Below, piece by piece: positions 10,841-24,200 of a stretch of 64,000 bases of DNA; position 1 is the stretch's first letter; every line of letters begins with the position of its first letter. The position numbers and the translations under genes are program-made. The stretch comes from Scortum barcoo (Eukaryota; Chordata; Actinopteri; Centrarchiformes; Terapontidae), in assembly GCA_023238725.1 (NCBI GenBank), contig CM041553.1:25056964-25120963 (forward strand), given 5' to 3'. The notes beneath the pieces were generated by a model that searched no databases, had not been told where the DNA came from, and saw nothing but the letters and a program-made list of their open reading frames with translations.

Positions 10841-11580
10841 GTAAGCAGCTCTTGTTTTTTCATCTCTATACTAGTATGTAATTTGAGAGATAGTCTGTAA
10901 AAACTATTTAACTTATAACAGGGTGGACTGTTATTTTGACTAAACCCATTAGGGATGTCATCTTTTTTTTCTCTGTGGTGTTTTTATATTGATTTCCACG
11001 TTGGGCTAATGATCGAAGGGTACAGACGCCCACTGTCACTGATCCCAGCACTAACACTGCTCTTCACAATTACAAAAAAGTAGCTTTTATTCTGTATTTT
11101 TAAAATGTTTTGCCATGTTTTAAATCCCAACACGTTGATGCATCATTTTCTTTGTCTTCAGGCGCCATGGCCGGGCAGTGGATGTGCAGAAAATGTACAA
11201 AAAAGCAAGCGAAAGCTTAAAGAGACTGACCTGCCTCTGTGATGTGCTGCTCATTGTCTGCATTGCATTAACACGTCGGTTTACTGTGAACAAGCAGACG
11301 GACATCCAGCCTCACTTGAACACCTCAGGAGCTCACTTAAAGCGCAGATGGACGCTCGCTGCTTGAATTAAGATGTGAAACCAGTAACGATTCATTTACT
11401 TTTACTAAACCACAGTCCAGTCTGTTAAACCACTCAGCTGTGCAATATAAATACAAGGAATGGATGTTAAAACTTTCCAATATGCAGAAACAGCACTTCC
11501 AATAATAATATGAGCATTTTTATTTATATTTTCATAGTAACAACCTTACATAATGTTGCCCGTAGTGCCTTTTGCCTTAA

Positions 11581-11586
11581 AATAAA
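11581..11586 (+). other. candidate polyadenylation signal, receptor C
   Basis: AATAAA about 740 bases after the receptor C stop and before the pla2g6 3' end on the other strand. Position fits but is not proof. Confidence 0.4.
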
Positions 11587-11752
11587 TGTAAATCAGCTAC
11601 AGCAAAATTGTGTGTCTTGAGGTTTTGTCAATGAATTTATTAATAAGATTAGATTTTTTTAATTTGTTTGAATTAAACTATAAACCAGATATTTAACCAA
11701 GAGTGTGACTTTTTTCTCTACAACAAAGAAACAAACAATTCATAGACAACAG

Positions 11753-11758
11753 TTTATT
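11753..11758 (-). other. candidate polyadenylation signal, pla2g6
   Basis: TTTATT on + reads AATAAA on -, about 670 bases downstream of the pla2g6 stop at 12431-12433. A second copy at 11805-11810 is an alternative. Confidence 0.45.
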
Positions 11759-12430
11759 CCATATTAATACATTTTAATACCATACCAGAATACACTTATT
11801 ATACTTTATTAATTCAAATACAAAAAAAAGGAAATCATTGGTAACTTCCTGTTCATCTTTGCCTTTCAAGTAAGTTGAAAATTCAAGTCCAGTTATAAAA
11901 GAAAGTGTTAAATATGCTCAAGACACTTTCACGGTCGACAGAGAGGTTGTGCACAAGGCGCGAAAAAGGTGTTAACAGTTAACACAGACTAAATTTAGAT
12001 TCAAACATCCTCTGACTGTATTTGTTAAACTCACTCACACTCTCCTTCGCTGGTTTACACACAAAGAGTTAACGCTTTAACCGTGATAGTAACAAGGTCA
12101 GTGGTGTGGTCATGATGCTACGTAGCTTGCCCCTCCGATAGGTCAGTTTCACAGTCTGTCTTGTTTCAAACACTTGCTACAGTGTGTACTTCCACCTCTT
12201 CGTGACTTGTAAAGCCGCTGTCGTCATGTCGTCTCAAGGAGTTTGTCTTGAAAGAAAGAGCACAACAACACAGACGTTACAGTCGAGACGCACGGCTCCC
12301 TAACCTTCGTGCCTCGCCGCCCCATCGCTCTCAGCTCCGACTCCACTCGCGGGTCCCTCCTTCGTCGTCATGTTCTTCCCTCCCTTCTGCTCGCAGAGTC
12401 CCGTCCTCCTTGTGATTTCTCTCTGTGCTT

Positions 12431-15400
12431 TCAGTTGTCCAGCAGCAGCTTTGCCAGCGACTGGAGGATTTCCCTCTTCTCGTACAGGTACATCTGGGTT
12501 TCCCACAGCATGTCCACCAGGACGGCGTCGCTCACCTCGTCCAGCATCACCTCCTGAGACAACTGGGGGCTCAATCTGCACGAAAGACAACAAACACCGT
12601 GATTCAGAAATAATAAAGATATTTGATAAGTAAAGAGCCTGCAGATTTGGGTTTGAGTGTTATGCTTAGCTGTATGGGCTGAGCAGTTTCTTTAACTGAT
12701 TAAACTGAGCTGGATTTGACTACTGAGAGTGATAACAATAAAATAATTAGTTTGATAACTTTCGTTGCTTTCCTGTTGATGCTACAGCTGTCAAGGGATG
12801 TATTCATATCTCCAGGTAACTGATAATAGTTTGAGAAGACAAACATGGTGACTTGTCATGGTGACTTTCCAACTAACCAATCTTTGCCAGCCACATCTGT
12901 CTGGTCTGTCATCACACACTTCTGCATTTTTCTCACTAAAGACAAGTTAACGGTTTGAAGCACAGCAGAGGAAGTGTGTGGGAACATGTAAGACGAACAC
13001 GAGCGGGTCAGAGATAAAATGGCATGATTAAGGCAAATGGATGATGGCAGGATGACTCAGAGTTAAAACAGACAGCAGAGGTTGCAGTAAAGGAGAACCA
13101 AAGCACACAAAATGCACAGTCAGCTGACCTGTGGTAGATGGTGTCGATCATCTCACACCAGGCTCTGGCTCTGTCCACCGCACAGCCATCAGAATCTGTG
13201 CACTGTCCGGTCAAAGAGAGAGAGACACTTTTAAAGAAACAAAGACACTTTCTGAAACCTTAATGTTATTGCTTATTATGTCCAAAATATCAGGAGTATT
13301 TAAAGGCTCCAGAAAAAAGAGAAAAAGTAAATATGGATGAATTAATATGAAAGAAAAGTTAGAAAGTACTCACACAGTCCACCAGCATCTTTCCCAGCTC
13401 TTTGGCCCCCACGAAGCTCTTGGCCAGCTCCAGAGGGTTGGAGGGTCGGAAAACATCCACAGAGCTCACCACCACCTGAGGAGGTTTACCTGGAGATACG
13501 CAGGAGCACAGATACGATACAACTCGGTAAAATAAGGAACTTTGCAAAGAGACAAAGATCTCGAATTAGATATTCACAGAGTGCAGTGAACATTTTCTAT
13601 GTTGCTTTATGGTGAAAAGTGTGATAACACAAAAAAAAAAGCCTGTCATACTGCTGCCTCTTGTCTTTAAAACGTGTGTGAACGTGTGAATTCAGGGCCG
13701 TACAGAGCTAAACATACCCTAACCCTATTATGACAGCTCATGGATGTTGCATGGTGCCTTTAATGAGGCATGAAATACATTGCTGAAGTCTAACTTCTTT
13801 ATGTTGGGCAATTTCTGTTGAAAAGCAGAAAAATGCTGTGAGACATGACGTGAGGAGTGTGAAGAGGAAGAAATAAATAGGAAAGCATTTGGAGAGTTTT
13901 TTTGTTTGTTTACGTCAACTGTCACAGCGCGAGGGAACAATTAAACACACAAATGTATTTGTTTGTAAATTGCAAATTACCAATAATCCTAAATCCCTAT
14001 TTTTTCATTTAAAACACAGAAGTATGTATATGCGTACATGGGGTGCGTAGAGATAATGAAAACTGCGGATGATGGATGCACGACATGTTCACATTCACAA
14101 AGTGACCCCGTGTTATCAACTTAGTTTTGCATTGTTTTGAATATTATTAGTCATGTTCAGAAACAATGGGATGCGTTACCTGTTCCAAGGGAAACCACAA
14201 TATCCAGCTTCTTGATTTCCTTCTCATGGCCCTAAAAGGATTAAGAAGAGTGACAAAAGGAAGAGACAGATAAATAAATGATCTTTTAGAAAAATAAGCC
14301 CTTTGTGGGTTAGCGACTGAATGTGAACTTAATGGAAGAAGTAAAAATACAATGCAGCTGTCTACCTCTGCTTTTAAAGCTTTGTTGTACTGATGGATTT
14401 CTGACATGGCATCTAGCGTCGGGTTATTAGCCAGCAGCCCTCCATCTAGGAAGCGGCCCATTGGTCGGAAGTAGGTGGGGGCAGCGCCGCTGGAGCGTGC
14501 AGCTCGCCACACGAGTTGTTCTGGTGTAAAAACAGGGATGTAAAGATTTTAAAAAGGCACGAGACAATCAATCACACACTTTGATTCTGAGGCTTTGAGA
14601 CTCCAGTTTTGCATGTGTTTTGTACATTCAAAGGAAAAGTCTGACCTTTGGGGAAATACCATTAGTCACTTTCTTGCTGAGTGTCAAAGTAGAAGAATGA
14701 TACAACTTTCATGTCTACACAGCAAGTATGAAGCAACCTGCAGCAGTCAGGAATTAGCAGAAGGCAAACTTTGTTTAATATTCATACTTCAAACTGGGTG
14801 AAACAGCAAGCTTAGCTCTGTCGGAAGATAATAAAACTCACAAACCAGCACATCTAAAGCTCGCTGATTATAACGAGTCGTCGTAATCTCCTCATCAAAC
14901 CCTCAGCAAGATAACAAGCATAGTTCTCAAAATGTCGAACAATTCCTGTAATTGTGTAAAAATGGAAATTTGTGGGATGAGTGACAAAAGTACATTGGTT
15001 GTGAACCTGCTCCTTTTAAAATGCTTACAGTCTCTAACTCACAAGGACACACACCTTCATCTGTCACTCTTCTACGCTTTCTGGCCGGCTCCTCTGTGTA
15101 TCCTACTATCAACACATCCTCATCCTCCCAACCTGGAACAACAACACGGCTGGCACTCAGACGTGACAGCAGAACTGGACTTGTTTGGAAATAAGAAGAC
15201 ACACAAATCCTGATGTGGGTTTTGAGGGTGTTGCTGCATTTCATGTTTCATTTTCTGAATGACTCGGTAGTCTTACACAGTTGTGATTACGTAATCCCAG
15301 AATCTGAAGCCACCAAGTGTTTGAAAAGTGCTCGCTTTGACGCCATCCAGTGGTTGTATCAATCAGTGGGCCAGAAAAACACAACTGGTTGAATTTGCTG

Positions 15401-18400
15401 AAGTACCTTGTGGGATGGTGAGGGGCTTGAACGTGGCACTGGTAGCATACGGGGGCTCTCTGTGGGCGGAGGGAGGGTTATAATTCCTAAAGATGTGCAG
15501 CTCGCCTGGATGTCTGTCTGCTAGCACACTGGTCACCATCACCCTGTGCAGAAACAAATACAAGCAGAAAGACAAAAGAGTGATTGTTCCACAGCTCAGG
15601 AATTCCTTTTTGTAGTGTGGTAATTTTTGTAACACCAAGCAGGACGTGGTCACTGGTTTAAGATTTGCTGCTGCTGCTGATCCTGAATCTATGAGAACAG
15701 ATGCCTCCTGTTAGTGTTTCATAGTGTTTGACTTCTGTGGTTTTTGTAAAAGCTTTACTGAGTTCAGTACCTGGGAGGGCTGTACCAGGTGCAGTTTGTT
15801 GTGATACCGACACTGCACACACATTATTACTGGTTTGACTTGAGGTTAGAACATTTGCCGTTCTCTTTAAAACCTTAAAAAACCAGCATTTGTACTAAAT
15901 GACACAAAAACAGTGAGTTCATTTTCAGAAACCGGTTACTATGTAACACTTTTTTAAGCGGTTTCAGAGCTCTTGCACACATTTCTAAGCAGTTGGGTCA
16001 TTTTTTCCAGAGCGCTGAGGCCTTTTCTTCAAGCGCTCTGGGGTAAAATCAGCTCAAATTTTCAAAGTAATTTCTCTCAAAGTGACTAATCACGGCGAAG
16101 GAGCAGAGCATTAAAAGCTCATTGTTGCACAGCACAAACACTGGAAAAACACTAATTACTAAGCAAGAAATAGAGACTTTTTATGGGAACTCGCTGGCTG
16201 AAAACTGAATCTTCCACTTCTTATGAGTACGGGTTTTTATATTTTTATTTCCTTTTGGTACCAAAGTGCCGGCTTACACAATCAGCGGGTTAGCATTAGA
16301 GCATTTTGCCATTTGCTGGTGAGAAGAAACGGTATTCCTCATGCCCAGAGCACACATTTAATGTGAATAGTTACCTGGGATATTGGACGTCCGTCATCTT
16401 GGTGTTCTCTCCGAACTCTTTCTTCAGGAAGTCCTCCAGCGGTGCAGATTCATAAGGTCGAGAGCCCCTGAACACCTGCTCCTTCATCCTAAAGTACAGG
16501 CAGCGCAGGTACTCCATGGACTTCCCTACAAACAGAAAAAAACATCATTATTGTTTTCATGCAATGTTATAAAAACACATATAAAGAAAATACACACACA
16601 CACACCATGGATTATAGCGAGGGCCAGGATGCCCCCGGTGCTGGTGCCGGCCACCCAGTCGAAGAGCTCTCTGGTGGGCCGACCGGCCTCTCTCTCCAGA
16701 GCGATCAACATCTGGATCAGCACCAGGCCTTTGATACCTCCACCATCCAGACACAGCAGTCTGTCCGTCCTACAGGGAATTCACATTCAGAGCACATCAC
16801 TTTCATCAATCACTTTTGTTTTTGTTTTGCTGAGCCAAAACTTGCACTACTTATAAAGACAATAAAAATATTAAAATATTGGTGAACAAAAAAAAACACA
16901 GCTGAAGTTTCTTACTCACTTCTTTTTGGGGCCGTCCACTTCTGATGTGCCTCTGCTCATTGCACTGACTGCAGCCCCCACATATATAATGTCCTCAAAC
17001 CCTGTCAGTCAATTACAACGGCCGTTTATAAGGAACCCACACGTGGAACCAAATTCATGCATGAAGTATGGAAAAAGTAAAGAGGTGACCAGGTTTTCTA
17101 CAAGCCACACGAGAGTTTTACAAAGGAGCGTTCAGGTTTCACTGTGTGGAATAAATGTTTAGTCTCCTATGGATACATTTGCTTCATTCGTGGAAGCTTT
17201 CAAAAAGGAAATTTAGCCATCAGCACAGTCTCTCTCTGCCACATTATGTTGTTTATAAAAAGTGCCTCATCACATTTTCTTTAGTGTTGATGAATCAGAA
17301 TAAGGATTCAGTAGTATTCATAATTAAAATTTTTGACCCATAAAAATCTGTTAATCTGTTATTAATCCATCTATACTCTTTGGAATATGAAATTAATTAA
17401 CTAAAGCCCATCTTTTATGTTTGATTGTTGGTATTTTAAGGTAAAAGTTCCACTAGTTGAGGCCAATGAACAGAAGAACATCAAGGACCGTTCACGTCGC
17501 CCGGATTGGCGTTACCGGGACCCCACCCTGGAGCCAGGCCTGGGGTTGGGGCTCGCAGGCGAGCGCCTGGTGGCCTGGGTCTTTGCCCACGGGACCCGGC
17601 CGGGCTCAGCCCGAAATGGCGACGTGGGCCCGCCTTCCAGTAGGCTCACCACCCCGCAGGAAGGTCCATGAGGGGCTGGTGCAATGTGGTTTGGGTAGCA
17701 GTCATGGCGGGGGGCCTCGGACGACCCAATCCCTCGGACCAAAACTCTGGCAATAGGGACATGGAATGTCACCTCGCTGGGAGGAGCCTGAGCTCGTGCA
17801 GGAGGTTGAGAGGTACCGGCTAGAGATAGTCGGGCTCACCTCCACGCATAGCTTGGGCTCTGGAACCCAGCTCCTTGAGAGGGGCTGGACCCTCCACTAC
17901 TCTGGAGTTGCCCAGGGTGAGCGGTGGCGGTGAGCTGGTGTGGGCTTGCTTATAGCTCCCCAGTTCAGCCGCCATGTGTTGGAGTTCACCCCGGTGAACA
18001 AGAGGGTCGCTTCCCTGCGCCTTCGGGTTGGGGATAGGTCTCTTGCTGTTGTTTGTGCCTACGGGCCGAACAGCAGTACAGAGTACTTACCTGGCCTTCT
18101 TGGAGTCCCTGGGAGGGGGGGTACTTGATAGTGCTCCGACTGGGGACTCCATTGTTCTACTGGGGGACTTCAACGCTCACGTGGGCAACAACAGTGATAC
18201 CTGGAGGGGCGTGATCGGGAGGAACGGCCAGCCTCCCGATCTGAACCCGAAGCGGTGTTCTGTTATTGGACTTCTGTGCTAGTCACAGTTTGTCCATAAC
18301 GAATACCATGTTCGAAAGCATAAGGGTGTCCATCAGTGCACGTGGCACCAGGACACCCTAGGCCAGAGGTCGATGATCGACTTTGTTGTCGCTTCATCTG

Positions 18401-21234
18401 ATCTCCGGCCGTATGTCTTGGACGTATGTCTGAGCTGTCAACCTGATCACCACCTGGTGGTGGTGAGTTGGATCCGCTGGCAGAGGAGGAAGTTGGACAG
18501 ATGGATGTGGCAGACCCAAACGTATTGTGAGGGTCTGTTGGGAACGTCTGGCCGAGCCCTCTGTCAGGGAGGTCTTCAACTCCCACCTCCGGAAGAGCTT
18601 TCTCACAGATTCCGAGGGAGGCTGGGGACATTGAGTCCGAGTGGACCATGTTCTCTGCCTCCATTGTCGACGCGGCAGTTCGAAGTTGTGGACGCAAGGT
18701 CTCTGGTGCCTGTCGTGGCGGCAACCCCGAACCCGGTGGTGGACACCGGAAGTAAGGGATGCCATCAGGCTGAAGAAGGAGTCCTATTGGACCATGTTGG
18801 CCTGTGGGACTCCTGGACTCAGTTGACGGGTACCGGCAGGCCAAGCAAGCCTTGCAGCCCGGACAGTCCTGGAGGCAAAAACTCGGGTCTGGGAGGAGTT
18901 CGGTGAGGCCATGGAGGAGGACTATTCGGTCGGCCTCGAAGAGATTCTGGCAAACCGTCCGGCGCCTCAGAAGGGGGAAGCAGTACTCTGCCAACACTGT
19001 TTACAGTGCAGGTGGGGAGCTGTTGACCTTGACTGGGGACATTGTCGGACAGTGGAAGAAATACTTCGAGGATCTCCTCAATCCCACCGACTTGCCTTCC
19101 AATGAGGAAGCAGAGGCTGGGGTCTCTGAGGTGGACTCGTCCATCACCCAAGCCGAAGTCACTGAGGTAGTTCGCAAGCTCCTCAGGGTGGCAAGGCGCC
19201 GGGGGTGGATGAGATCCGCCCTGAGTACCTCAAGTCTCTGGATGTTGTGGGGCTGTCTTGGCTGACACACCTCTGCAACATTGCATGGAGGTTGGGGACA
19301 GTGCCTCTGGAGTGGCAAACTGGGGTGGTGGTCCCTCTTTTTAAAAAGGGGGACCGGAGAGTGTGTTCCAACACTACAGGGGGATCACACTTCTCAGCCT
19401 CCCCGGGAAGGTCTACGCCAGGGTACTGGAGAGGAGAATTCGGCCGATAGTCGACCCTTCGGATTCAGGAGGAACAATGCGTTTTTCGTCCTGGTCGTGG
19501 AACACTGTTGACCAGCTCTATACCCTCCACAATGCTTGACCAGTTTATCAGCCTATGCCCTCCACAGGGTGCTTGAGGGTTTATGGGAGTTTGGCCCACC
19601 AGTGCCACATGGACCGTGTGCAGGGTTTGTGGATCTGGAGAAGCTGCATTCGACCGTGTCCCTCGTGGTATTCTGTGGGAGTGCTCCTGGCATGGGGTCC
19701 GCTAAGGGCCTTTGTAAGGGTCCCTGGTTCAAATGGTCTGTGTGCAGGAGTTTGCATTCCGGCAGGGCTGGCCCTTTTCACCGGGTCCTCCGGCTGTTCA
19801 TAATTTTTATGGACCTGATTCTGGCTAGCTTTTGGTACGGCCAGGGCATAAGTCTTTATGGACAGGTTTGGGACCTGTTCCCAAGGTTGCAGGATTCCCT
19901 GGTTTCCAGGAATTTCAGGAGTCCTTTGGGAACCAGAACAGGATCTCTGCTTTTTGACAGATGATGTGATGTTCAGGTCCTGATGGCTTCCATCAGGCCA
20001 GGAGCATGTACTGGAGCGGTTTGCAGCCGAGTGTGAAGCGGCTGGGATGAGAATCAGCACCTCAGCACCAGCAAATCTGAGGCCATGGTTCTCGAGGTGG
20101 TTCTCCGGAAAAGGTGGTGGCAGTGCCCTCTCTGGGTCCTGGGTCAAGTATCAGTGGAGAGGTCCTGCCTCAAGTGCAAGTGGAGGATGGTCATCTCGGC
20201 AGGTCGCAGTCCTGTTCACGAGTGAGGGAAAGATGGAGCGTGAAGATTGAGACTGGCGGATTGACAGATGGTCGACCGCAGTTATGCGGTCGGTACCAAG
20301 TGCACCGGAAATTCGTGGTGAAGAAGGAGCTAAGCTCTCGAAAACGGCTGTCAATCCGCCCACGTTTCTCGAAGCCATGGTCTTTGATACTTTGGGTAAT
20401 GACCGAAAGGAGTTTCCTCCGCAGGGTACAAGTCATGGAACAGTGAGATAGGGTGAGAAGCTCGGTACAAGCAGGCCTTGGCGAAAGGAGCTCTTTAGAG
20501 ATCAGGGTGAGAAGCCGCTGCTTCCTTCAGGAATTGGCTTGGGAGTGAGAGCCGCTGCTCCTTCGCGAGAGAGTCAGCTTGGGCATGGGCTGGTATCTGT
20601 TTCGGATGCCCTTTGGATGCCCCTGGACGCCTCCCTAGGGAGGTGTTCCAGGCATGTCCCACCGGGAGGAGGCCCTCGTGGAAGACCCAGGACACGCTGG
20701 AGAGACTATGTCTCTCAGCTGGCCTCCCCAGGAAGGCCCCGGGGGAACGCACCTGGGAACGCCAGGGTCCCCCCGGAAGAGCTGGAGGAAGTGTCTGGGG
20801 TGAGGGAAGTCTGGGCATCTCTGCTCAGACTGCTGCCTCCACGACCCGGTCCCGGATCAAGCGGTTGAAGATGGATGGATGGAGTAAAAAAATGAAAAAC
20901 AGAAATAATACTGTAGAATTATGGAAACTGAGAAGAATACCTGAAATATTGATGAATCAAAGGGAAACATTTGAAAGCGGCAGAGTACAGTAAGGGGAGG
21001 ACAGACGGAGGGGTGGTGCTGTTACCTATGCCTGGAGGCTTGGCTATGTTGTTGGAGACTGGGGGGGGACTGCCAGGGGAGGGTGGGAGGCACCGCTGGA
21101 CCCCTACACTACACAGCATGTCCAGCAGTATCTTTCTATTAGGACCTTTCATGTTAACACACACACACACACACACACACAGGCAAGCCAACATGTTAGA
21201 CATGCACACACACCACAACAAGCGGAGAGACAGA

Positions 21235-21279
<45 letters not shown>

Positions 21280-24200
21280 GCAGAGAGGACATAAATGAGC
21301 TGTTAGCAATTATCATGCATTTTTTAGATGATAAAATACAGCGAGCATCAAGTGAGTGGTTTCATATGAAATTATATCTATGTGCACACAACAAATATGC
21401 TCATGCAGTGACCTTGTTTTCAAATAGAAACACAAATTCAGGAGCAGCAACAGTGTTCTGATCTTTTACATGAAATACAAGTGAAATTTCAGAATATTTT
21501 TCCACCAAAACATTTTTTTTTAAAGATTGCATTATATAGTGATATCTATCAGCTGTTAGCAATTGCAAAAATATAAGTTATTTCTGTCTCGTGTCAGAAT
21601 GCACCAAAAATAAACCTGTCATGGCCCTGCTGTCACACTGATGTGCTTCTTTTCACCGCACTGAAGGCTGGAGTTATTTGTAATGTGTCGAGGAGGCCAC
21701 TCAGCTGCTTCTGAATTTTACTGCCACAACAGTTAGGTCGAGATTATACATTTTTTTATGCAGACACAGAGACACCTTTGTAATGTAATGCAATCCAATA
21801 TTACACAAGAAAAAATAATAAATTCTACATTTGTAATTGTGGAGTGACTCATGTTTAATCATGGATAATTGCAAACACTCCAGTTTAAGCTTCGGTGACT
21901 CAAAGGTGAAGGTGAACGTAGTGGATAGTAAGTAGTGGTTGAAATAAGAACATTTCATGAACCATCGTGCTTACTGCACCTTTACAACAACGGTGAAAGC
22001 TTTCGAACCATGCTGCTTCTAAACCGTCACAAAACAATTTATTAGTCGCAGGAGCTGTAAGACAGGATTTAATACATTGAGTCACGGCACTAAGGATAAG
22101 CTTAAAGTTTGTAATTTTGTAAAATACTCATGGCATCCTGAACAATTTTCATGCATTAGCTTTACTGTCTATGGTAAAACACATGCATTTAAATCAGACA
22201 ACACATTAACTTGTTAAATAAATCTCAAACTAGATTATTAGGTTCATTTCTAATTCTGTATTTTACTCCTCTCTCTTCCTTTAATTCATCCTCCATATAC
22301 CTCCGTACCCCCTTACCTCTCATGTCATCTCCTCACAGTTTAAAGCTCTTTCCAGCCCTCCTTTCTCTCTCTTACCTTTGCTGGTGCGGGCAGCGATGAG
22401 TCCAGGTGTCTCTCCCAGGTCATTGTGGATCTCCACATCAGCCCCGAACACAATGAGAGCTTTGATCAACTCAATGTGGTCCATCTGATGGAGAGGAAGT
22501 TACAAGAATAGTTATTTGTATTTTATATTTTTTAAAACATACACATTTTCACAACATATTAGTCATTTCTATTTCAATTCTGATGTACTGTAGTAACATA
22601 TAAGGCATGGTTGCAACATGATTCTTCTCTGGTTTTTCCAGTTGAGAAAAATCTGAGCTGGCACCTTTGAAAAACATGTCAGCAACTACTCATACCAAGC
22701 ATGAAAGAGAGATAACATTTTGTAATAAGAGCATGCAGGCTATTACAGAGTTTATCTATATACTGTATGTGTAATGCAACCTGATTTCCAAAATTGGCAG
22801 AAATTTAAAACCCTCTGCAATCTTTCAGCCCTCTTGCTAATGCTGTGTTGCAAGTAATTCCTCGACATTTCCCTTCGCTTTCCTGAACGGACCTTCATAG
22901 CTAGGTGCAGGGCCGTGTTTCCATCCTGGCCCTTCAGGTTCGCGTTGGCTCCGTGGGTGAGCAGCACCATGGCCGCCTCGAAGCGTCCCTTCTTGGTCAG
23001 GATGTGGAGGGCGCTCTCTCCGGTCTTACTGAGGTAGTTCACCTCGCAGCCACGATCCAGCAGCATACGACACATCTGGCAAGTAGAGCGGAGGGTTTCT
23101 TTAAACATCTGCTTTGTATTTCCCCCCAAATGTTACTAGTCTTTGTAAAACTCCCCTGACACATTTCTAATTTCTAACACGAGTGTCTCGGCTTGGTACA
23201 CCAGAGCACCCGGAGATGCACAATTACAGGCCACTATCACTGTCTGGGAGCTGCGCCACAAATTTGTGCTGAATTTAAGGGTTGTCATAGTTGCTCAAAT
23301 CCACACTGAGTGACGCCAAGACCATAAAGCCATTGTTAACTTCACACGTTCATTTATCTGGATGTACACTACTGGGATTCAAACAGTGCTGTAATTCAAA
23401 CAGCTCGTTATGGATTTTGAACCGTAAAACGCATGACGTAATGTTTTTCACCTCAGCAGTTTTGGCCCAGTGGAGAGGCGTCCCCCCATACAAAGAGTCC
23501 TCTGCCTGGAGCTGGCCTGGGTCCGCTTGGAGGATCTCCTCCACACAGCTGTCGGTCAAACACAAAACAAAAGACTGTTTACTCTTGAACAAACTTGCAT
23601 AGAATCCATCAACAATTTTAGAAACTAATTAAAGGCTCCTAAACTAATTATAACTTATAAGAGTTTACTTCAAATAAAGGTACTTTACAGAGTTATCCAT
23701 TGTGTTTAATATTATGTACAGTCTATTATCCCTGGTCCTGGAGATATATTGTATTTATCTACAGCTAAAGGATTAAATAGAGAGGGGAGGGGCAACAAGG
23801 TAACCACAGACTTCAAAACTATATGTATGCTCTTTAGTGTCACTGAGGGAAATACAGAGACCCCTTCTAGTCCAGGTCTGCTGTTCTGTAATAGTGACTC
23901 TAGAAACATTACATCATATAAAAAATGTGCCAGCAGTTAGACCACAAACAGCAGAAAAGAGAGAACTGATCCATGTCGCAAATCGTCCATCTGACCTTTA
24001 CCCCTACTCACCCCTTCTCACTATACTTCATGGCACTGTGGATGGGGTAGCCAGCGCCGCCGATGACATCGCACTTGGCCCCACCCGCCAACAGAGCTTT
24101 GACGGCCTCCATGCGTCCCAGGCGGCAGGCCACGTGGAGCGGCGTCTCCCCGTTATTGTTCAGCTCATTCACCCCCGAGCACAGCCGCGAGCAGAGGATC

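Larger units (their letters stand above)
10841..12430. other. tail-to-tail region between receptor C and pla2g6
   Basis: Holds the 3' untranslated region of receptor C (+) and of pla2g6 (-). AT-rich, with AATAAA on + at 11581 and two TTTATT (AATAAA on -) near 11753 and 11805. An acceptor-like tcttcag at about 11155-11161 precedes a 60-codon open stretch; with no family similarity I do not call it an exon. Confidence 0.6.

Noticed and set aside
11155..11366. An extra coding exon after receptor C
   Set aside because: A plausible acceptor and a 62-codon frame exist, but receptor C already ends in a full tail and stop, and the frame has no recognisable motif.
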